Below, piece by piece: positions 1-5,136 of a DNA stretch of 5,780 bases (positions are counted from its first letter, which is position 1; every line of letters starts with the position of its first letter). Under the pieces are notes generated by a model. That model made no database searches. It had not been told where the DNA came from and saw only the letters and a program-made list of their open reading frames with translations. Source of the DNA: Pseudomonadales bacterium (GTDB lineage Bacteria; Pseudomonadota; Gammaproteobacteria; Pseudomonadales; Pseudohongiellaceae); assembly GCA_022360535.1 (NCBI GenBank), contig JAKSCP010000367.1:1-5780 (forward strand), read 5' to 3'. A program made the translations under genes and the position numbers.

Positions 1-1024
1 ACTCTGTAAGTGAGGCTTCGAGATACATCTCGTTATCAGCTTCGGTCAGAGACAGAGTGCCATAGAGATCGGAAGCCTGGATGCGAAAGCTCTCATTCAC
101 AGTATTTGGCAAGAGGCTTATTGCAATTGGCAAGGACAGCTGAGTCAGCGTCCGTCCTGCTTCATCGCTTTTAGCCAGTTGCAGAGCAGAGCCAGCCCCA
201 TCCAAATCTACGCTGAGTGACTCCAGTTGCAAACCACTGTTGTCAGTAGTGAATACAGTACGAAAGTCGGCCTGCAGTTGTTCGTTGAATAGCACCCAAT
301 CGTTGAGGAGTTCGGAGCTCATAAATTCATTCGCCAAGGCTTGCGGGTCAAATTCTATTGTCCCCGAGACGGCAGACTCGGCTGCGGCGATCGAAAGTTC
401 TGTATTCGCCTGTAAGAGTGCAACGTTGCCTTCTGCTACGCGCATTTCCACTGCAAACCGGCTTTCGCTCTGTGCCGTGCTGCTCAGAGATAGTGCTAGC
501 TCCGATGCGCCAGACCAAGTCCCTGTGGCAGCAAGAGAGAGGGGGGAGGTTTGAAAGTGCAGTTCACTGTTTAGTTCGCCCAGAGTGGAAGTCACCCGAG
601 CAGCCTGGACAGAGATTTCTGCGACTGGCAGCTGAGTCAGCATATCCAATAGTTGGGCAGGATCGAGATTGGAGGAATCAGAGCCAGTTGAACTCTCTTC
701 ATTTGCAGCTTCTTTTATCTGCAAGGCCAGAGACCCCACTTTGATCGCGTTCATTCTTCCACCCAGGAGCTCGCTGAAATCGAAAGTTGAGTTGACGCCT
801 TCAAGGTTCAGAATCATGGTGTCGGACTCAGCCTGGAGTCTGTTGACGCTGGCTGAACCGAGACTAATGGCTAACCCCTCCAAGCGCTGTAATCGAAAGC
901 CGGCATCAGACAACGCAGATTCGAGCACAGGTCTGGCAATCAGGGCAGGGTTTAGCAGCAGACCAACAGCGACTGCGCTAATGAGCCCTAGCAAGATTAA
1001 GAGGGTTTTGACTGGTCTAGGCAT
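1..1024 (-). CDS. AsmA/YdbH-like inner-membrane-anchored envelope protein, N-terminal part (runs off left edge)
   Basis: The frame is open from an ATG at 1024 to the window edge, giving 341 residues without a stop. The N-terminus is a short basic stretch (MPRPVK) followed by one hydrophobic segment at about residues 6-27, which reads as an uncleaved membrane anchor. The rest is low in cysteine and rich in alternating polar/hydrophobic strands, with a segment around residues 81-102 (FDFSELLGGR, then MNAIKVGSLALQI) that resembles the strand-turn pattern of AsmA-like and YdbH-type lipid-transport proteins. Residues 107-119 form a Ser/Glu/Asp-rich linker. In that family the anchor sits in the inner membrane and a long beta-groove spans the periplasm. 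The start is set by an in-frame TAA eight codons upstream with no other start codon between; the ribosome site is weak (AAAGAAA). YdbH is the preferred reading from overall shape, but DUF748 or another AsmA-like family is possible. The coding frame is secure; the family is moderately so. Confidence 0.6.
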   Translation of the reverse strand, partial: MPRPVKTLLILLGLISAVAVGLLLNPALIARPVLESALSDAGFRLQRLEGLAISLGSASVNRLQAESDTMILNLEGVNSTFDFSELLGGRMNAIKVGSLALQIKEAANEESSTGSDSSNLDPAQLLDMLTQLPVAEISVQAARVTSTLGELNSELHFQTSPLSLAATGTWSGASELALSLSSTAQSESRFAVEMRVAEGNVALLQANTELSIAAAESAVSGTIEFDPQALANEFMSSELLNDWVLFNEQLQADFRTVFTTDNSGLQLESLSVDLDGAGSALQLAKSDEAGRTLTQLSLPIAISLLPNTVNESFRIQASDLYGTLSLTEADNEMYLEASLTE

Positions 1025-1118
1025 CCAGGTATGTGTTCGGTTTCTTTACTTGGTTAGAGAGTGATAGATCAGACACTACTGTATAAGTTAGGTTCAGTGC
1101 AGAGCCAGGTAGTTTTCT

Positions 1119-1156
1119 TTGCCCCGATATAGGGCAATACAACGGGACTTGCGCAA
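1119..1156. promoter_or_regulatory. Candidate upstream activator sites: TTGCCC/GGGCAA dyad and TTGCGCAA palindrome
   Basis: TTGCCC (1119-1124) and GGGCAA (1132-1137) form a perfect inverted repeat with a 7-bp spacer. A separate perfect 8-bp palindrome, TTGCGCAA, lies at 1149-1156, so both share TTGC/GCAA outer halves. The first is centred about 116 bp upstream of the predicted start at 1244, a usual distance for enhancer-binding proteins acting on sigma54 promoters. The binding protein is unknown, and the sites could instead control the divergent AsmA-like gene. Short dyads of this size also arise by chance. Confidence 0.3.
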
Positions 1157-1216
1157 ACTCAGAGCATACACGCTGACTGAACTCCTCTACAGCCCCCATA
1201 AACTCGCTAATTGAAG

Positions 1217-1233
1217 TTGGCACAGTTAATGCT
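1217..1233 (+). promoter_or_regulatory. Candidate sigma54 (-24/-12) promoter
   Basis: The sequence TTGGCAC, five bases, ATGCT matches the sigma54 consensus TTGGCAC-N5-TTGCW with a single mismatch in the -12 box. The GG at 1219-1220 and the GC at 1231-1232 are separated by exactly 10 bp, the strict spacing required. The expected start is near 1244, one base before the first base of a long stem in the transcript. An overlapping sigma70-like reading also exists (TTGAAG at 1211-1216, 18 bp, TATAGG at 1235-1240; each 4 of 6 matches) and predicts nearly the same start, so the sigma factor is less certain than the start position. Confidence 0.5.
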
Positions 1234-1248
1234 CTATAGGAGTTATAC

Positions 1249-1350
1249 ATGGAATCTTGTGTACTTCATGTCGAAACTCTCCCTCGACCCAGAGCCACAC
1301 TTTTAACCAGATTCATGTATTTATTGGGTGTTTACGCTCCTGTCATGTAA
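1249..1350 (+). CDS. Possible 33-residue small protein (alternative reading of the small-RNA unit)
   Basis: An ATG at 1249 is preceded by TAGGAG at 1237-1242 with a 6-nt gap, a well-placed ribosome site. The frame runs 33 codons and stops with TAA at 1348-1350, which falls inside the terminator loop region. The product begins MESCVLHVETLPRPR and has a mildly hydrophobic C-terminal half, too short and mixed for a clear membrane segment. No family is recognised. If transcription starts near 1244, the ribosome site is not in the transcript, and the ATG is buried in the first stem; translation ending inside the terminator hairpin would also disturb termination. I consider the RNA reading more likely, or a dual-function RNA if a farther upstream promoter exists. 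Confidence 0.15.
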   Translation: MESCVLHVETLPRPRATLLTRFMYLLGVYAPVM

Positions 1351-1369
1351 ATGACAGGAGCGTTTTTTT
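1335..1369 (+). terminator. Intrinsic terminator of the plus-strand small transcript
   Basis: CGCTCCTGTCAT (1335-1346) and ATGACAGGAGCG (1351-1362) pair perfectly over 12 bp around the loop GTAA, a GNRA-type tetraloop, followed at once by seven T (1363-1369). On the minus strand the hairpin is followed by TAAACACC, without a T-run, so it acts for plus-strand transcription only. As there is no conventional plus-strand gene upstream, this terminator is strong evidence for a small transcription unit. Confidence 0.9.
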
Positions 1370-1422
1370 ATCTGAAACTTTCATCTTACGCGGTTTTTTT
1401 TCACTCTCCTTTTATATCACGC

Positions 1423-1452
1423 AAAAAAAAGCCCACCGAAGTGGGCTTTTTT
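1423..1452 (-). terminator. Intrinsic terminator downstream of the receptor gene, likely bidirectional
   Basis: Read on the minus strand, GCCCAC and GTGGGC form a 6-bp GC-rich stem closed by the very stable C(TTCG)G tetraloop and followed by eight T (complement of A at 1423-1430). It lies about 20 bp past the receptor stop codon. On the plus strand the same stem is followed by six T (1447-1452), so it can also stop read-through from the left, and the flanking A/T runs extend the stem. Confidence 0.92.
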
Positions 1453-1472
1453 GTTTTTGTGGAGATCATGCC

Positions 1473-4400
1473 TTACATGCGGTAAGTCGCACCCAGGAAG
1501 ATCATACGGCCACGTGGGCTCGCCGGGAAGGCGTGGTCAGTCAGGAATGGGTTTTCCTGAGTGATGTTGTTGATGCCGCCGTAGAAGGTGAAGTTGTCAT
1601 TGAAGATGTAGGTGGCATTCAGGTCATGAATCCAGGTTTCATCCATAATGACTGAGTCACCATACAGAGAGACTGCAGTGTCAATCTCCAGGAAGCTCAC
1701 CAGCATCTCGCCGAGGTACTGAGTCTGCCAACCTACGCTCAGGTCACCCCAGTTCCAAGTCAGGAAGATGTTGCCAGCTTCTTCAGGTCGGTTCACTTCG
1801 CCCAGTTCCACATCGACGTCATTTAGATCCAGTGGGTTGGTGAAGTTATTGAGGCTTTCCACCTTGGTACCGGACACATTGACTTCGAAGTTATGCGCTC
1901 CGATATCGAAAGTGTAGTTGGCGGAAATATCGTAACCGTCAGTTTCCAACTTCGCGAAGTTGATGTCCGTAGAACGGAGGAAGTTGAATCCACCAAACTG
2001 TGCCGAGGTTGGAGTCATGTTACGAGACAGCAAACCACAGAAGGAAGCGTTAAGGCTGGCACCCTGGTAACAACCATTCACGATATCCTGCTGATCTACC
2101 GCCTGGATTGCATCTTCGATTTCGATCTGCCAGTAGTCAACAGTCAGAGTGAAGCCTTCGAAGAACGTTGGCTGGAAAATGAACCCGGCGGTAATAGTAT
2201 CCCCAGTTTCTTCTGTCAGGTTTCTGTTACCACCTTCCAGACCGCCAAATGAAGCTGATAGTGGATCGGCGAACACATAGTTGCCATCAGCATCGAATGG
2301 ATCCAGACCAAAGCTGTTGAAATCCGCCACACAGTTGGCACGTGTGTTTTGCGCCAGTGCGGGATTGTCTGCTTCCAGTGCGTTTAGCTGAGCTGCATCA
2401 CAGGGGTCGATTGGGCGGAAGTTGATGCCAGTTTCTGGTCCGAATAGTTCGGTCACGTTTGGTGCACGTACCGCACGAGATACACCACCTCGGAAAGCAA
2501 TGTCTTCGATAGGTGCCCACACCACATTGGTCTTCCAGCTTTCTGCGCTACCGATAGTGGAGTAGTCAGAGTAGCGGGCCGCCAAATCCACAGTCAGTTC
2601 CTCAGCAAATGGTGCGTCAGCAAGCAGCGGCAAGGAGAATTCCACGAACACGTCTGTGGCATCGAATTCACCAGTTTCGTTTTTCACCGAAAGTTGCGGA
2701 CGGAAAGTCAGTGAAGTGTTTTCAGACACGTCACCTAACTGTGTACCTTCACCAAAAGGTGACCCGGCTGGGAGTATACCCCGCTGCCAGTTATCAAACC
2801 GTGCGTCAGATTTTTCTTCACGCCATTCAACCCCGGCCGCGAAAGCTACCGCTCCGCCAGGAAGTTCAAACAGGTCGCTTAAATCACCGGCGAAAGAAGC
2901 CGCGAGAACCGTTTGCTCGATAGTGATTTCATCCAGTTCAGTAACGGTTACCCAGTCGCGGGCTTGCTGAGTGACGCCTGGCTGACCTGCCCAAATGTTC
3001 AAGGGAACACAGGAGCCGGCTCCTGGTGTAAATGAGAAGTAGCCTGCTTCATAGGCTGGAATCTCAAATGGCGTATTTTGCGCAGGTGCTGATGGATCAA
3101 CATCGGCACGACAGGCGGGCTGACCCGTTGCAGGATCAGTTACGGCATCGATCGCCGCGAAGAAGCGGTCATTGATGACGCTACCAGTTTGCGCGATTTC
3201 CTGATCGAAGCGGCCATAGTTGGCGCTAAACTCATAAGTCCAACCATTATCGAACTCACCTTCCACACCGACCACAACTCGCGCCGTATCACGTTCGGTA
3301 GTGCGTCTGGAGCCAAAGTGCAGCGGGTCCACTGTGATGGCAACGCCACCATTGGCGTCGGCAACCGGTTGAATAAAGTCAGGTAGATAAGGATTGTCTG
3401 CTGCACCAAACAACAAGTCCCAGAACGAACCGGGGCGAGCATCGGCAGAGACTTCCTGATTCACGTATTTGAGTTCAGCGAAAGCCCGAGCCTGATCATT
3501 CAGCGCGTAGTTGCCAAGCAAATTGAGAGAGATTCTCTCGTCCGGCAACAGAATTTCGGTCATGTCGTCACCGGATGTGCTGTAGCCATCACCACCGAAG
3601 CCCTGGAAGTTGCCCGATACCAGACCGTCCTGAACCGGGGCATAGTTACCATCGCGATCGATGTTCCAGCAGCCACCGACCACACCGAACGACTCTGCAC
3701 CAAACACGGAGTTGTAACCGGTGAAGGAGTCGAGACAGTCGGGGCGGCCATTGCCATTCAGGTCGATTGGTGTTTCAGGATCGAATCCTGAGAAAGTAAA
3801 TGGGTTACCCGGAATGATGTAACCGTAACCTGAAGTAAAGGGGAAGGTACGGAAGGGCAGCACAGCACGCTGTGGCGCGTTGGCTGCTCGATTGATCAAA
3901 GCTGTTTCTGCGGAAGTCAGATTAGGCGCAGCGCCAAACTCTGCTGTGTAGTCGGCGATAAAGTCTTCCTGGGTTGGAATGGGCAAGCCGTAGAAGAAAC
4001 GACCTGTCTGTCCAAAGTCATAGAAGTTGCCGAAGTTTGGTGTGTCTTCACCAAGGTCAAAAGGCTGGAAACGCAGGTCTGGGTTAACCCAGTCACGGCC
4101 CGAACCAACACGCAGTCCAGCGAAACCGCGATCACCGACAACCAGGCCTTCATCATCGCGCATATCCAAAGCGACTGTGACGTTGCCGCGGTCGTTGTCG
4201 AAGTTGAACCCATAGACAGCTGACAAGGAAGCCTGGCCTCCATCGCCGTACTCGGACATGCGGTAGTTAGCATCAACTTCCAGTCCTTCGAAGTCGTCGC
4301 GAAGAATGAAGTTCACTACACCGGTTACGGCGTCAGCACCATAAACGGCTGATGCACCACCAGTGAGTACTTCTACGCGCTCTACCAGGGCTTGAGGAAT

Positions 4401-4814
4401 GGAGCCGACGTCGACTGCGGAGGTGCCTGCCAGGCCGCCTACATGACGACGACCATTAACCAGTACCAGCGTGCGTTCGGCACCCAGACCACGCAGGTCG
4501 AGAATGTTTGAACCATCTTCGAATTGTGCAGCCGCATCGATGGACTGTTCACCAGTAACCGACTGCAGAAGTGCGGGAACATCGTTCACTACGTCGGAGA
4601 GCGAGAACTCACCAGACTTACGGATGTCTTCCGCACTTATTGATTCGACCGGCAGAGCGCCAGTGAGGTTCGCATCACGGGCGATGCGCGAACCGGTAAT
4701 AATGACTTCTTCGATTTCCTGTGCCAGAGCATTCTGGGCAAATGGAATAGTAGTTGCAGTCAGCAAAGCGACAGCACCGCCGCGCACATGGCGACGAAAG
4801 GGTTTCATTTTCAT
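1473..4814 (-). CDS. Large TonB-dependent outer-membrane receptor (1113 residues, complete)
   Basis: The protein should import a scarce substrate across the outer membrane using TonB-ExbBD energy. Residues 1-31 are a signal peptide (basic start, hydrophobic core, cleavage after ALA). EEVIITGSR (35-43) is the usual TonB-box region. The plug spans about 52-172, with LDLRGLGAERTLVLVNGRR (106-123) and VERVEVLTGGASAVYGADA (144-162), both hallmark plug motifs. The rest is beta-barrel, with the family signatures VSRAVRAPNVTELF (778-791) and DYWQIEIEDAI (893-903). At 1113 residues it is longer than classical siderophore receptors (about 700-800), matching the large receptor class common in aquatic and polymer-degrading proteobacteria. 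Eight cysteines fall in four close pairs (360/382, 568/602, 805/828, 915/926), likely loop disulfides. D351-D359 fits DxNxNGxxD, a calcium-loop-like pattern. GAGGA at 4824-4820, 5 nt upstream, supports the first ATG over the second at 4808. It ends YRM rather than with the usual terminal aromatic residue. The substrate cannot be read from sequence; the divergent peptidase hints at peptides. Confidence 0.95.
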   Translation of the reverse strand: MKMKPFRRHVRGGAVALLTATTIPFAQNALAQEIEEVIITGSRIARDANLTGALPVESISAEDIRKSGEFSLSDVVNDVPALLQSVTGEQSIDAAAQFEDGSNILDLRGLGAERTLVLVNGRRHVGGLAGTSAVDVGSIPQALVERVEVLTGGASAVYGADAVTGVVNFILRDDFEGLEVDANYRMSEYGDGGQASLSAVYGFNFDNDRGNVTVALDMRDDEGLVVGDRGFAGLRVGSGRDWVNPDLRFQPFDLGEDTPNFGNFYDFGQTGRFFYGLPIPTQEDFIADYTAEFGAAPNLTSAETALINRAANAPQRAVLPFRTFPFTSGYGYIIPGNPFTFSGFDPETPIDLNGNGRPDCLDSFTGYNSVFGAESFGVVGGCWNIDRDGNYAPVQDGLVSGNFQGFGGDGYSTSGDDMTEILLPDERISLNLLGNYALNDQARAFAELKYVNQEVSADARPGSFWDLLFGAADNPYLPDFIQPVADANGGVAITVDPLHFGSRRTTERDTARVVVGVEGEFDNGWTYEFSANYGRFDQEIAQTGSVINDRFFAAIDAVTDPATGQPACRADVDPSAPAQNTPFEIPAYEAGYFSFTPGAGSCVPLNIWAGQPGVTQQARDWVTVTELDEITIEQTVLAASFAGDLSDLFELPGGAVAFAAGVEWREEKSDARFDNWQRGILPAGSPFGEGTQLGDVSENTSLTFRPQLSVKNETGEFDATDVFVEFSLPLLADAPFAEELTVDLAARYSDYSTIGSAESWKTNVVWAPIEDIAFRGGVSRAVRAPNVTELFGPETGINFRPIDPCDAAQLNALEADNPALAQNTRANCVADFNSFGLDPFDADGNYVFADPLSASFGGLEGGNRNLTEETGDTITAGFIFQPTFFEGFTLTVDYWQIEIEDAIQAVDQQDIVNGCYQGASLNASFCGLLSRNMTPTSAQFGGFNFLRSTDINFAKLETDGYDISANYTFDIGAHNFEVNVSGTKVESLNNFTNPLDLNDVDVELGEVNRPEEAGNIFLTWNWGDLSVGWQTQYLGEMLVSFLEIDTAVSLYGDSVIMDETWIHDLNATYIFNDNFTFYGGINNITQENPFLTDHAFPASPRGRMIFLGATYRM

Positions 4815-4819
4815 AAATG

Positions 4820-4824
4820 TCCTC
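4820..4824 (-). promoter_or_regulatory. Ribosome binding site deciding the receptor start
   Basis: GAGGA on the minus strand sits 5 nt upstream of the ATG at 4814. The second in-frame ATG, two codons later at 4808, would have an 11-nt gap, so the first is preferred. Confidence 0.75.
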
Positions 4825-4851
4825 GATAGCTCGTATTTCTAGAATTGCGCT

Positions 4852-4870
4852 TGGCCTTATAGATTGGCCA
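4852..4870 (-). promoter_or_regulatory. Dyad TGGCC-N9-GGCCA at the predicted receptor transcript 5' end
   Basis: TGGCC (4852-4856) and GGCCA (4866-4870) are inverted repeats 9 bp apart. They lie just inside the transcript predicted to start near 4873, so they could be an operator overlapping the start or a 5' stem in the receptor messenger. The 5-bp arms are short, and no regulator can be assigned. Confidence 0.3.
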
Positions 4871-4879
4871 TTGAGACTG

Positions 4880-4907
4880 ATTATAAGAGTCGACAGGTGG
4901 GTTGCAA
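4880..4907 (-). promoter_or_regulatory. Candidate sigma70 promoter of the receptor gene
   Basis: On the minus strand, a perfect TATAAT (4885-4880) is preceded by TTGCAA (4907-4902, 4 of 6 matches to the -35 box) with a 16-bp spacer. The start would be near 4873, giving a leader of about 60 nt before the ATG at 4814. It is the best minus-strand match in the gap. Confidence 0.5.
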
Positions 4908-5057
4908 CATCAGTACCAGTTGCACAGGCTGGTAAATTCTTTATTTAAAACAACGAATTTTGTGCGGATTCTAACATTTTTGCTGAAGATTATTCGAAAT
5001 ATTGCAAATCAACCTTATTTCATTCGTTAGGCTGGTGAGTTGAGGTCTTACAGTGGT

Positions 5058-5086
5058 TTGACACAGTTCCCGCAAAGCTAGAAGAT
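5058..5086 (+). promoter_or_regulatory. Candidate sigma70 promoter of the peptidase gene
   Basis: A perfect -35 box TTGACA (5058-5063) is followed after 17 bp by GAAGAT (5081-5086), only 3 of 6 matches to the -10 consensus; TAGAAG at 15 bp is the alternative. A perfect -35 with a poor -10 can mean an activator-dependent promoter. The leader would be roughly 45 nt. Confidence 0.35.
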
Positions 5087-5136
5087 TCAAGGCATACAGC
5101 CATGTTCAAAGACATACGGCACAGAGGAAGCTGTTC

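Larger units (their letters stand above)
1244..1369 (+). ncRNA. Putative small regulatory RNA with own promoter and intrinsic terminator
   Basis: A ~126-nt plus-strand transcript is predicted from the -24/-12 element to the end of a T-run. Its 5' end folds into a long stem: 1245-1256 pairs with 1310-1320 (11 pairs with one bulged G at 1252). Inside it, GTGT (1259-1262) pairs with ACAC (1297-1300), and GTCGA (1270-1274) pairs with TCGAC (1284-1288), exposing the loop AACTCTCCC at 1275-1283. A short AU/GU-rich linker (1321-1334) leads to a perfect terminator hairpin. The 3' hairpin plus U-tail is the form bound by Hfq in many trans-acting small RNAs, and the pyrimidine loop could pair with GGAG-type ribosome sites. 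No plus-strand gene lies downstream, so an attenuator or leader is unlikely. I do not recognise it as a named family. A 33-codon frame within it is the main alternative explanation. Confidence 0.5.
1025..1472. other. Intergenic region with small-RNA unit and two terminators
   Basis: This 448-bp gap lies between the divergent 5' end of the AsmA-like gene and the 3' end of the receptor gene. It contains, in order: an unassigned 5' leader of the AsmA-like gene with no convincing minus-strand sigma70 promoter, a dyad and a short palindrome (1119-1156), a -24/-12 element (1217-1233), a structured plus-strand transcript candidate ending in a strong terminator (1335-1369), a 53-bp AT-rich spacer, and the receptor terminator (1423-1452). 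A 77-codon minus-strand frame at 1017-1250 was judged not to be a gene. Confidence 0.7.
4815..5136. other. Divergent control region between receptor and peptidase genes
   Basis: This 322-bp non-coding gap separates two divergently transcribed genes and is clearly AT-richer in its middle (about 4930-5030) than the flanking genes. It carries a candidate promoter on each strand, a dyad in the receptor leader and ribosome sites for both genes. AGGCTGGT occurs twice in direct orientation (4926-4933 and 5029-5036), 103 bp apart, with similar following bases (AAATT and GAGTT). An AT-rich inverted pair AAATTC/GAATTT also lies in the middle part. None matches an operator I can name. Confidence 0.6.

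Noticed and set aside
240..1064. Three plus-strand open frames over the AsmA-like gene
   Set aside because: They are antisense to a long coherent coding frame with a clear membrane anchor, overlap each other, and their products are Ser/Arg-rich without domains.
1082..1087. TATAAG as a -10 box on the plus strand
   Set aside because: The position 17 bp upstream (GAGTGA) does not resemble a -35 box.
1017..1250. 77-codon minus-strand frame whose stop overlaps the start of the AsmA-like gene
   Set aside because: No ribosome site before its ATG, no recognisable domain, unusual composition, and it lies across the dyads and the -24/-12 element. Its overlap with the next start could be chance.
1257..1655. 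132-codon plus-strand frame crossing both terminators
   Set aside because: It reads through two intrinsic terminators and into the antisense of the receptor 3' end; low-complexity Phe/His-rich product.
3140..4276. Other-frame open frames on both strands within the receptor gene
   Set aside because: The receptor frame has continuous family motifs; the alternatives are shadows with Thr/Ser/Arg-biased products.
4926..5036. Direct repeat AGGCTGGT in the divergent gap
   Set aside because: Only 8 bp exact over 103 bp distance, not placed regularly relative to either promoter; likely chance.
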